Positions 7,136 to 13,896 of a stretch of DNA of 49,937 bases are shown piece by piece. Under the pieces are notes generated by a model, which saw nothing but the letters and a program-made list of their open reading frames with translations, did not search any database and had not been told where the DNA came from. The DNA is taken from positions 1 to 49,937 of the IMG/VR virus record IMGVR_UViG_3300047322_000435. One strand, written 5' to 3'. The position numbers and the translations under genes are program-made. Position 1 is the stretch's first letter. Every line of letters begins with the position of its first letter. The stretch comes from a virus.

Positions 7136-7275
7136 TTTTCAATATCCTCTTTGAGTATGAGAACCGGTCGTCCCGGCAAATAAGGCAGCTTGCCGTCGCG
7201 GCGCAGCGCCTGGATCTTGGACAGCCCGCAGCGCAACAGCGCGGCGGCTTCCCGCTGCGTGAGCAGTTCGATCAA
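6883..7275 (-). CDS. Excisionase-like HTH protein (MerR/HTH_17 type), up to 130 aa
   Basis: The N-terminal 50 residues (LLTQREAAALLRCGLSKIQALRRDGKL..YLPGRPVLILKEDIEKWL) are a classic excisionase-family winged HTH: helix, turn, recognition helix, GR-x-hydrophobic wing and DIEKWL. Such proteins bind attachment-site arms and direct excision. Start TTG 7275 overlaps the repressor stop (TTGA). After residue 52 the frame continues for about 80 Ser/Pro/Arg-rich residues that overlap the integrase out of frame and look like shadow translation. The functional product may therefore be about 50 residues plus a tail, or a frameshifted Xis-Int fusion. Confidence 0.7.
   Translation of the reverse strand: MIELLTQREAAALLRCGLSKIQALRRDGKLPYLPGRPVLILKEDIEKWLLKNLRSANPQEALAVPAKAPSSGRFAMRIYGKSPRDAGSSSTPMSSSKPMARPITAPTSKPATPLIGPRPKTGSRSGSRIG
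7120..7126 (-). other. Candidate -1 ribosomal slippery site A_AAA_AAC
   Basis: On the - strand the bases read TTA AAA AAC in the excisionase frame, so the heptamer A AAA AAC is in the exact X_XXY_YYZ phase for -1 slippage. The -1 frame is the integrase frame. A shift here would fuse the HTH domain to the integrase. Confidence 0.4.
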
Positions 7276-7853
7276 GCGGGCGCGTCGCCGTCATCGGAAA
7301 ATGTCTCGCCTTCAAGCGTTGGGTCCACGGCGTGGATCGCGTCCATCAGGCGGATCGCCATTTCGGTGTCCACTTCGACCGAATAACTAAAATGCACGCG
7401 GCCCCGTTTGTTCAGTCTGAAACTGAAAGCGGCGGTGGTGTGGTGCGGGGGGTGTTCGGTCCCGGCCTTGCCGGCGCCGGGCGGCATGGGTTCGCCGCGT
7501 GGCGCGTCCCCCCAAACGAAGGGCGGCGGTAGCGAGGGGTACCCGGGCTTGCCGTGGTCGCGCTCCAGGTCCTTGGGGTCCAGGTCCAGGACCTCGGCCA
7601 GCTTCAGTACGGTCTCGGGCCGTGGGTATCCCTTGCCGGCGAGATACCACGTCATGCGGTCGCGGTTGCGCGCGACGGATCGGCCCTGGGCGTTGATCTT
7701 GGAGCCCCAGACGGCACGGGCCACGTCACTGGCCGACATGTGTTTCGCCGTCATGGCGCGGACGAGGTTGTCCCGGAACTTTTCCAGATCCGGGAGCGGT
7801 GGCGTCAATGGCGCCGACGCGGGGGTCTCGGGCTGGGTGAGTGTGTTGGGCAT
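7272..7853 (-). CDS. C1-type HTH repressor (193 aa)
   Basis: Residues 22-95 hold a Cro/C1-type HTH: FRDNLVRAMTAKHMSASDVARAVWG, then RDRMTWYLAGKGYPRPETVLKLAEVLDLDPKDL. The C-terminal half has no Ala-Gly cleavage site or Ser-Lys protease of the LexA/CI kind, so self-cleavage is not evident; it has a beta-rich AFSFRLNKRGRVHFSYSVEV segment instead. It sits at the left of a 289-base intergenic region facing the + strand replication operon, the usual place for a lysogeny repressor. The operators in that region are probably its targets. Confidence 0.8.
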   Translation of the reverse strand: MPNTLTQPETPASAPLTPPLPDLEKFRDNLVRAMTAKHMSASDVARAVWGSKINAQGRSVARNRDRMTWYLAGKGYPRPETVLKLAEVLDLDPKDLERDHGKPGYPSLPPPFVWGDAPRGEPMPPGAGKAGTEHPPHHTTAAFSFRLNKRGRVHFSYSVEVDTEMAIRLMDAIHAVDPTLEGETFSDDGDAPA

Positions 7854-8142
7854 GGTTTCTCGCGGTTCAGTCGGTGTGGAGGGGGTTGGCGGTGCAGCGG
7901 TTCGGGCACGGGCATAACCCCGGAGTCGGTGTCAATAGGGTTTTGCCACTGGTTAAAAACAACGCCCGTGTTGTTTTGTCAACGGGTATCAACACGCGGG
8001 TATGTTGTGTTCAGTCACATTTGTCATTTGATATCTGTTGGATGGTCTTGATTTTTGTAGGGTAAAGGTGTCCAAACAGTCTGGACGAGCGCCGGGCTTA
8101 TCCCTACATTTATATAACCGGTTGACGACAAAGCCAGGGAAA
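7854..8142. promoter_or_regulatory. Lysogeny/lytic switch region with operator-like repeats
   Basis: Divergent intergenic region between the repressor (-) and the Cro-like gene (+). It contains CAACGCCCGTGTTG at 7960-7973 (also found beside the candidate origin), a related AACACGCGGGTATGTT at 7990-8005, and the short inverted repeat GTCCA-N7-TGGAC at 8070-8086. A TATATAA at 8110-8116 could be a -10 element for the + strand operon, but no good -35 is seen. The base composition is more AT-rich than the flanking genes. Confidence 0.6.
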
Positions 8143-8424
8143 ATGGCGGAAATGCTTACTTTGGATGTGGCTTATGTGTTTGACCATGTGGGCGGTCCGT
8201 CTGTTCTGCTGGACCTGTTGCGTCGCGGTGAACCCACGGCGACCCTCACATACCCGCAGGTTCAGATGTGGCGCCAGCGAAACACGATCTCCGCGCCGTG
8301 GATCGTCCCTGTCCTATATTTAATGACCCAACGGGGCCACACCCTGGGCGAACTCCTGGTGGACACCGAAGACCCTTTTGGCGTTCCCGACGTGGTCGAG
8401 GGCGTTACCGTGACGGGGGCCTGA
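8143..8424 (+). CDS. Cro-like small HTH protein (93 aa)
   Basis: Start ATG 8143 follows CCAGGGAAA closely. The sequence VFDHVGGPSVLLDLL, then LTYPQVQMWRQRNTISAPWIVPVLYLM matches small Cro/YdaS-type HTH proteins, in which the second helix pair carries a V-x-x-W-R-x-R-x-x-I-x-x-x-W signature. First gene of the + strand replication operon and divergent from the repressor, so it probably promotes the lytic programme. The 3-base gap to the next gene suggests coupled translation. Confidence 0.75.
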   Translation: MAEMLTLDVAYVFDHVGGPSVLLDLLRRGEPTATLTYPQVQMWRQRNTISAPWIVPVLYLMTQRGHTLGELLVDTEDPFGVPDVVEGVTVTGA

Positions 8425-8427
8425 CCG

Positions 8428-8910
8428 ATGCGGGTGCTGGGCGTGGACCCCGGGCTCACGGGCGCGTTCGCCGTCATCGAGACGAGCCTTGATCTTTTGT
8501 TGATCTGGGACATGCCCACGGCGTTCTCGGGTACGGGCACGCGCAAGGAAGTGGTCCCGGTGTTCGTGGCGGACATCATACGGGACAACCACCCCGACGT
8601 GTGTTTCATCGAGCGCGTGGGCGCGATGCCCAAACAGGGCGTGTCCAGCGTCTTCTCGTTTGGACGTAGTTATGGCGTGGTGCTGGGCGTGCTGGGTGCC
8701 CTTCGCGTGCCCGTGCATCTCGTGTCACCCGGCGACTGGAAGCGCGCCATGAAGCTGGGCCAGGACAAGAGCGCGGCCCGTGCCATGGCGGCGAGGCTGT
8801 TCCCCCACGCGGGTCACTATTTTCAGCGTGTCCGGGACCATGACCGCGCCGAAGCCGCGTTGATCGCGTGTTGTGGTGTTAAATGGGTGGGGGACAAAAA
8901 ACAGGGTTGA
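8428..8910 (+). CDS. RuvC-like Holliday junction resolvase (160 aa)
   Basis: RNase H-fold endonuclease that resolves branched recombination and replication intermediates, needed before packaging. The acidic catalytic residues are in place: D7 in LGVDPGLTG, E62 in CFIERVGAM, and D139/E142 in HDRAEAALIA. The VSPGDWKRAMKLGQDKSAAR segment is typical of phage and plastid RuvC-type proteins. The length agrees with the family. It lies between the Cro-like gene and the helicase in the replication operon. Confidence 0.85.
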   Translation: MRVLGVDPGLTGAFAVIETSLDLLLIWDMPTAFSGTGTRKEVVPVFVADIIRDNHPDVCFIERVGAMPKQGVSSVFSFGRSYGVVLGVLGALRVPVHLVSPGDWKRAMKLGQDKSAARAMAARLFPHAGHYFQRVRDHDRAEAALIACCGVKWVGDKKQG

Positions 8911-8991
8911 CTCGCCCAACAGCGGGGCTAATGTCGGGAACATTACAAGACACGCTCCCCCGGCTTCACCCTCCAGGATCGAGGATTAACC

Positions 8992-9855
8992 ATGCCGAAA
9001 CAGGGACTTACCCCGGCGCCTCGACCCTACCAACTGGACGGCGTGAAGTTTGTGTTGGACGTTTTGTCCCCAGGACATACACACAACACACAGGTTGACA
9101 CGGCCCACATGGCCCACCGCGCGGCGATGCTCGCGGATGACCCGGGCCTGGGCAAGTCCCTGATGGCGATCCTGATCGCGAAGGCTTTGTTCGCGTCGCG
9201 CGTCCTGACCATCGCGCCGGCCATAGGCCGCGTGTCCTGGCCTTTGGAGATACGCAGGTGGTGGCCCGAGATGGCGCACTTCACGCGTATCCCGGCGCAC
9301 AACGCGTTCCCGGACAGCCTGTTGGACGACCGGATTTTCCTGATCCTGAGTTATGACACGTTTAGCCACGGCGCGAGTATGCGCCGCTGGAATGGTCCTC
9401 TGCGCGAACGCGCCTGGGACCTGCTGATCCTGGACGAAGCGCATTACCTCAAGGAAGGCTCGTCGAACCGCACGCGCGCCATCTATGGGGACAGGTTCGG
9501 GCACCGGGGCATCCAGTCCACGGCGAACCGCGTGTTGTTACTGACGGGTTCGCCCACGCCCAACCACGCGGCGGAGTTGTTTCCTCACTACCGCACGTTC
9601 TGGCCTGACCTGTTGCTGACCCCCGAGGGCAAGTCCCTGGGGCAGACGGATTTCGAGGAACGCTACACCAAATACACGGACGGCGCCTGGGGCCGCAGCA
9701 TCCACGGGTCTCAGGGCCAGGACGTTTTGCGCGAGGCGTTCGCGCCGGTCATCCTGCGGCGTCGGCGGCGCGACGTGCTGGGCGAACTTCCCCCATTGCA
9801 GGTCGAGGATGTGCCGTTGCTGGTTCGTCACGGTCCCGGGACCGGCGCGCCATGA
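8992..9855 (+). CDS. SNF2-family helicase, N-terminal (RecA1) part, 287 aa
   Basis: Contains motif I LADDPGLGKS (about 43-52), motif II LDEAH, and motif III LLLTGSPTPN of SNF2/SWI2-type ATPases, ending with LRRRRRDVLGELPPLQ, which normally begins the linker to the second RecA domain. The frame stops at 9853-9855, overlapping the ATG of the next ORF, which supplies the missing second domain. Phage homologues are normally one polypeptide of about 450-500 residues. This is either a natural two-subunit split or a single-base frameshift. Both parts look intact otherwise. Confidence 0.8.
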   Translation: MPKQGLTPAPRPYQLDGVKFVLDVLSPGHTHNTQVDTAHMAHRAAMLADDPGLGKSLMAILIAKALFASRVLTIAPAIGRVSWPLEIRRWWPEMAHFTRIPAHNAFPDSLLDDRIFLILSYDTFSHGASMRRWNGPLRERAWDLLILDEAHYLKEGSSNRTRAIYGDRFGHRGIQSTANRVLLLTGSPTPNHAAELFPHYRTFWPDLLLTPEGKSLGQTDFEERYTKYTDGAWGRSIHGSQGQDVLREAFAPVILRRRRRDVLGELPPLQVEDVPLLVRHGPGTGAP

Positions 9856-10463
9856 TCGCGCCCGGCCTGTCTCAGCGCGACATCACGGATCTGCTCATGG
9901 CCGTCCCGGTGGACGCGCTGCCCGAACTGTTACAGTCTGAAGAACTACATCTCGCGACCCTGCGGCGCATGCTGGGCGAGGCCAAGGCCGCGCCATCGGC
10001 TGCGTGGGCACGAGAAAAGCTAAATACCGGCGTCGATAAAATCCTGCTTTTCGCGTGGCACGTGGAGGTCATCGCCACGCTCGCCGACCTGTTACTGGAC
10101 TTTAACCCTGTAACCATCACGGGCGCCACGACGACCCGGGCCAGGACGGTCGCGGTTCGGAAGTTTCAGCACGATCCCGAGACCAGGGTTTTCGTGGGAC
10201 AGATCAAGGCGGCTGGGACGGCGATCACGCTCACCGCCGCCGCGCATATCGGCATCGTCGAACCAAGTTGGGTGCCAGGAGAGAACGAACAGGTCATCGC
10301 CCGTGCATGGCGGATGGGGCAGGTCCGTCCCGTGCTGGCGAGTTTCCTTTACGTGCCCGGATCGTTGGATCAGCGGATCATGCGTGCCTTTCGCCGTAAA
10401 GCCAGCGAACTCCTGCCCCTTTACGAAGCCGAAACATCATCTCATAGGGAAGGCGTCCAGTAA
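9852..10463 (+). CDS. SNF2-family helicase, C-terminal (RecA2) part, 203 aa
   Basis: Carries the helicase C-terminal motifs: KILLFAWHVEVI (motif IV region), VGQIKAAGTAITLTAA (motif V) and EQVIARAWRMGQ (motif VI with the arginine finger). The ATG overlaps the upstream stop (ATGA), so reinitiation would keep the halves in equal amounts. This frame is also open upstream of the ATG across the preceding 40-50 bases, so one inserted or deleted base would fuse the two ORFs. The stop overlaps the next ATG as TAATG. Confidence 0.78.
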   Translation: MIAPGLSQRDITDLLMAVPVDALPELLQSEELHLATLRRMLGEAKAAPSAAWAREKLNTGVDKILLFAWHVEVIATLADLLLDFNPVTITGATTTRARTVAVRKFQHDPETRVFVGQIKAAGTAITLTAAAHIGIVEPSWVPGENEQVIARAWRMGQVRPVLASFLYVPGSLDQRIMRAFRRKASELLPLYEAETSSHREGVQ

Positions 10464-11098
10464 TGGAAGGTTTGACCGCTACGATCAGTCTCACGTTTGA
10501 TCCCGCCCGTCCCGGCGAAGCCGGGCGGGTATTGGACACGCTCTCGTTTTTGGCCACCGAACTGCGCAAGCGCGGTATCGTCCCGGCGATATTGTCGCCC
10601 GATCCACCGCCCGATCCCATGGATGACCCGGACCAGGACCCGGCGCCGTCGCCACCGCCGGAACCCACTCAGACCGCTCCACCCGCGAAGCGTATCCGGG
10701 ACCGCACCGCCGAACGCCGCGCCGCCAGGGAGAAGGCCGACGCGGAGGCGAAAGCCGTCCAGGCTGACGATCCGCTCCTGGGCGCCGGGGGTGGTCCCGG
10801 GACCGGCGATCCCTTCGGGGACGACGCTGATGATGACGCGCCGTTGCCGCCGGGTTCCGACGCCAAACCCGCTGAACCCGTGGAACGTGTGCGCACGCCG
10901 AAAGAGTGCATGGACGGCAGTATCGTTCTTTTACGTCAGTGCTTCGCCCAGGGCGGCGCCGACGCGGTGAAGGCCCTTCAGAAGACCTACAAGGTTTCCA
11001 AGTTCATCGACCTGCCGTTGGATGCCGCGCCCGGATTGTGGAAGCAAAGCCTGGATCTGGCGCGGACGCTGCAAATCAAAATCCCGCCGGGGCTCTGA
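10463..11098 (+). CDS. Hypothetical replication-operon protein with disordered middle (211 aa)
   Basis: A folded N-terminal segment of about 45 residues (LTATISLTFDPARPG...LSFLATELRKRGI) is followed by about 95 residues rich in Pro, Asp and Ala, then a helical C-terminal domain (CMDGSIVLLRQCFAQGGADAVKALQKTYKVSKFIDL). Linked to its neighbours by TAATG overlap on the left and a 2-base gap on the right. Position between helicase and DUF2800 nuclease suggests a recombination accessory factor, but no known domain was recognised. Confidence 0.65.
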   Translation: MEGLTATISLTFDPARPGEAGRVLDTLSFLATELRKRGIVPAILSPDPPPDPMDDPDQDPAPSPPPEPTQTAPPAKRIRDRTAERRAAREKADAEAKAVQADDPLLGAGGGPGTGDPFGDDADDDAPLPPGSDAKPAEPVERVRTPKECMDGSIVLLRQCFAQGGADAVKALQKTYKVSKFIDLPLDAAPGLWKQSLDLARTLQIKIPPGL

Positions 11099-11100
11099 GC

Positions 11101-12294
11101 GTGGACGTGGCTGACCTGGGGACCCCGCTGCCGGCGCACTCGGAACTGGGCGCGTCGGGCATGGACCGGTGGTCCCATTGTCCGGGTAGCTTCGGCTTGT
11201 CCCGGTGTGAGCGGCACAAGGCCCCGACCATCCACGCCGCCACGGGCACGGTGGCGCACACCCTGATCGAACAAGCCTTCAGCATCTGGAACGCGGGCGG
11301 CAGGCCCGGTGACGGGCTGGCCGGCAGCGAGGGCGTCACGGTCGAGGTCGACGGCTATGACATCACGGTCGACGCCGACATGACCGCCGGGGTGCGTATG
11401 ATGCTGGATTACATGGACTTTCGGCGGCGCGAACTGAAGGTCTCGCCTTTGGTTGAGCAAACCGTGTTCCTGGATAGCTACTTTCCCGTCAGCGAGCCGC
11501 CGCCGGTCAGGATGTTTGGGCGCTGCGACGTGCAGTTCCGCGCCGGGGACTTCGTTGAAATCGTCGACTACAAGAACGGCAGCGGCGTGTTGGTGAACGT
11601 CACCGACAACATGCAGCTTATGTATTACGGCGCCGGGGTCCTGGCCGAGTTGACCGCCCAGGGTTTGTGGCCGGCCAGGATCAGGCTGACCGTGGTGCAG
11701 CCGAACGCCCGGACGCCGGAAAAGATCAGATCCCAGGATCTGACCACGCTGGACGTGGTGATCTGGGTGGATGAGGTCCTGGTCCCGGCGGTGCGGGCTT
11801 GTGAAGATCCCAACGCGCGCTTCGTGACGGGCTCCTGGTGCAGGTTCTGTCCCGTCGCGCACGCCTGTCCCGCGCTGCTGGGCGCCGCGCGTGAAGCCGC
11901 CAGGACCCAGTTCGACGACAGCGCCGAGAGCGATACCCTCGCTGAGAGACTGGCCCTGGCCGAACGGGTGATCCTCTGGGCCGAGGCCATGAAAGGCTTT
12001 GGCCTGCTGCGGATCAAAGAGGGTCTGCGGGTGCCGGGCTGGGCCGAAGTGCCTACGCGTCCCACGCGCAAGTGGACCGACACCGCCGCCATCGAAAGCC
12101 TGCTCGCCGGCTTCGACATCTGGGACAAGAAGTTGCGCAGTCCCGCGCAGGTCGAGAAGCTGCTCAAGAAGTCATCGCCCGACACATGGGGGCTGGTCTC
12201 GCCCTACGTCGAGAGCAAATCCTCCGGGACCAAACTGGCCCGCGTGGGACCGAACGAGGACACCGGCTTTGACGAACTGATGGAGCCGGTGTGA
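11101..12294 (+). CDS. DUF2800 / Cas4-like PD-(D/E)XK nuclease (397 aa)
   Basis: Start taken as GTG 11101, directly after the upstream stop; GTG 11107 is an alternative. A PD-(D/E)XK nuclease core is visible: H in GTVAHTLIEQAF, D in GRCDVQF, and D-x-K in VEIVDYKNG. A late Cys cluster CRFCPVAHAC could hold an iron-sulfur cluster or zinc as in Cas4/AddB-type nucleases. The N-terminal HSELGASGMDRWSHCPGS motif is typical of DUF2800 phage proteins, which occur with DUF2815 ssDNA-binding proteins, as here. Likely a 5'-3' exonuclease for phage recombination. Confidence 0.82.
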   Translation: MDVADLGTPLPAHSELGASGMDRWSHCPGSFGLSRCERHKAPTIHAATGTVAHTLIEQAFSIWNAGGRPGDGLAGSEGVTVEVDGYDITVDADMTAGVRMMLDYMDFRRRELKVSPLVEQTVFLDSYFPVSEPPPVRMFGRCDVQFRAGDFVEIVDYKNGSGVLVNVTDNMQLMYYGAGVLAELTAQGLWPARIRLTVVQPNARTPEKIRSQDLTTLDVVIWVDEVLVPAVRACEDPNARFVTGSWCRFCPVAHACPALLGAAREAARTQFDDSAESDTLAERLALAERVILWAEAMKGFGLLRIKEGLRVPGWAEVPTRPTRKWTDTAAIESLLAGFDIWDKKLRSPAQVEKLLKKSSPDTWGLVSPYVESKSSGTKLARVGPNEDTGFDELMEPV

Positions 12295-12494
12295 TGGACG
12301 GCGAGATAGGCGATGAACTCGATGCCGTCGTTGAACTGCTCTACGAGGCCGAACGCTCGCCTTTGCTGAGCGCCTGGGAACACCAGTTCATGGACGATCT
12401 CCGAGACCGGGTGGTTCGTTACGGCGACCAGACGTTCCTGTCCGACCGCCAGCGCGCCGCGCTGGGACGTATCAAGGACAAACTACTGACGTAA
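12294..12494 (+). CDS. Small hypothetical protein (66 aa)
   Basis: The ATG overlaps the DUF2800 stop (TGATG); a GTG 3 bases earlier is also possible. An acidic N terminus (DGEIGDELDAVVELLYEAE) precedes a helical part ending YGDQTFLSDRQRAALGRIKDKLL. That final segment, with TFLSDRQRAALGRI, resembles small phage proteins in replication operons that may contact helicases or primases, but the assignment is uncertain. About 90 noncoding bases follow. Confidence 0.6.
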   Translation: MDGEIGDELDAVVELLYEAERSPLLSAWEHQFMDDLRDRVVRYGDQTFLSDRQRAALGRIKDKLLT

Positions 12495-12585
12495 CGACTT
12501 TCGATCTTCTCCGCTTCCCCGGCTGCACCGTCTTCTCCGCGAAGCTGTCCCTACCGATCTGGAACCCTGAAATGGAGTAAGCCCC

Positions 12586-13167
12586 ATGGCTGTCCGCACG
12601 CCTATCGCTTTGCTTTCGTATCCGCATCTGTTCGTCGCCCGTCCCGCCGCTCCCGGCGCCGATCCAAGGTTCAGTTGCGCGCTCCTGTTCGACCAGAACG
12701 CGCAGAAGGACCCGGCGTTCCTGGAGTTGCGCAAAGCCGTGGGCGCGGCCATCGACGACATGTGGGGCGCCGGCAAGTCCCGGGACAAGGACTTCGTCCA
12801 GTCCATCCGCTCGCCCTTTCGGCGCACCCAGGCCAAGAAAACCAAGGGCTACGAGGACATGGTCGGCGGCATCTACATCCAGCCCTGGAGCAAGGACCGC
12901 CCCGGCGTGGTGGACGCGCGGCTCCAGGACATCACGGTCCCCGGCGACGTGTGGCCGGGACAGATGGCCCGCGCCACGGTCAGGCCCTTCGCTTACGACG
13001 TGTCCGGCAACAAGGGGGTGAACTTCAACCTGAACAATGTGCAAATATGTCGCATTGACGGTCCCCGCCTCGATGACCGCAAGAAGGCCAAGGACGAGTT
13101 CGACCCCTACGGCGCGGGCGAAGGCGGCTACGGTCCCGACGATGACGACGACGACGCGCCTTTCTGA
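12586..13167 (+). CDS. DUF2815 single-stranded DNA-binding protein (193 aa)
   Basis: Phage ssDNA-binding protein of the DUF2815 type, an OB-fold protein used in replication and annealing. Visible family features are LLSYPHLFVARP, then FSCALLFDQNAQ, the GGIYIQPWSKDRPGVVD core and VWPGQMARATVRPFAYD. The C terminus is a highly acidic tail with six consecutive Asp ending in APF. This resembles the tail of T7 gp2.5 and bacterial SSB, which recruits replication partners through a terminal aromatic residue. It directly precedes the polymerase genes. Confidence 0.85.
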   Translation: MAVRTPIALLSYPHLFVARPAAPGADPRFSCALLFDQNAQKDPAFLELRKAVGAAIDDMWGAGKSRDKDFVQSIRSPFRRTQAKKTKGYEDMVGGIYIQPWSKDRPGVVDARLQDITVPGDVWPGQMARATVRPFAYDVSGNKGVNFNLNNVQICRIDGPRLDDRKKAKDEFDPYGAGEGGYGPDDDDDDAPF

Positions 13168-13172
13168 CGCAC

Positions 13173-13250
13173 ATGGGGGAGGTCGTCATGGGTGTCGCCG
13201 CGTTCGTCATATTGATGACGGTGCTGGTCTGGCTGGGGCTCACGGTATGA
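13173..13250 (+). CDS. Tiny membrane peptide (25 aa)
   Basis: ATG 13173 (or ATG 13188) to TGA 13250. It encodes MGEVV followed by the hydrophobic stretch GVAAFVILMTVLVWLGLTV, a single membrane helix. AGGTCGTC precedes the internal ATG. Its stop overlaps the next ATG (ATGA), which supports translation. It may function only in coupling translation of the downstream gene. Too short for homology. Confidence 0.45.
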   Translation: MGEVVMGVAAFVILMTVLVWLGLTV

Positions 13251-13540
13251 GCGGGGCACCCCAGCGCCCGCGCGTGCGGGAGGAGTTCCTGGCCGAGTTC
13301 ATGCACCTGGGCAAGTGCATCGACAACCTTTTGGCGGGGCATCACGGGCTGCGCCACTCGCTGGACGCCGTGAAGCGTGTCGCCGTGCCGTTCACGGTGA
13401 GCGAGGTCACGGCGATGGAAGCGTTCGGCGTCGGTTCGCCGTTATTCCATTTATGGAATGAGTGCCGGCTGGTCGAGGCGCTGCGCGTGGCCTGGACCGG
13501 CGAGGCGAGCGAGCCTGTCCCGAAGGAGGCGCCACCATGA
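13247..13540 (+). CDS. Small hypothetical protein (97 aa)
   Basis: ATG overlaps the upstream stop, and its stop overlaps the next ATG. The sequence REEFLAEFMHLGKCIDNLL, then HGLRHSLDAVKRVAV, then FGVGSPLFHLWNECRLVEALRVAW is mostly helical. No domain recognised. Located in the replication operon between the ssDNA-binding protein and the polymerase. Confidence 0.6.
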   Translation: MSGAPQRPRVREEFLAEFMHLGKCIDNLLAGHHGLRHSLDAVKRVAVPFTVSEVTAMEAFGVGSPLFHLWNECRLVEALRVAWTGEASEPVPKEAPP

Positions 13541-13896
13541 TGACTGTGCCTGACCCAGACCGGGCTGACGAACGGCGGGTTTTCTTATCGCTGTTGACCG
13601 CGTTGAGGCATCTGAACTTCCCGGGCAGCGCGGAAACGATCTTCACGGACGCCATGGCTACCGGTTTCATGGGTGGTGACTCGGGTCACGGCGGCAACGC
13701 GGCGGTGACGTTCACGCAAAACGGGGGCGCCATGGATGCGATTGTGAAACGGGATGACGGTCGCGAGGTCCACCTTGATGGGGTACAGCAAGTGACCGTC
13801 ACGGTGGGGGGTGACTGGGAGCAGGGCGACCTTCTCCGGGGCTTGATCCAGGCGGCGGTTATACTCGCTCGCGCTCTGTATGCCCAACCGCGATGA
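13537..13896 (+). CDS. Small hypothetical protein (119 aa)
   Basis: Start ATG 13537 has a strong GAAGGAGG ribosome-binding site. The N terminus is helical (ERRVFLSLLTALRHLNF), the middle is a Gly/Thr-rich beta segment (GGNAAVTFTQNGGAMDAIV), then HLDGVQQVTVTVGGDWEQGDLL and a C-terminal helix. Unrecognised. Its end overlaps the DNA polymerase start by 17 bases, implying coupled translation. Confidence 0.6.
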   Translation: MMTVPDPDRADERRVFLSLLTALRHLNFPGSAETIFTDAMATGFMGGDSGHGGNAAVTFTQNGGAMDAIVKRDDGREVHLDGVQQVTVTVGGDWEQGDLLRGLIQAAVILARALYAQPR

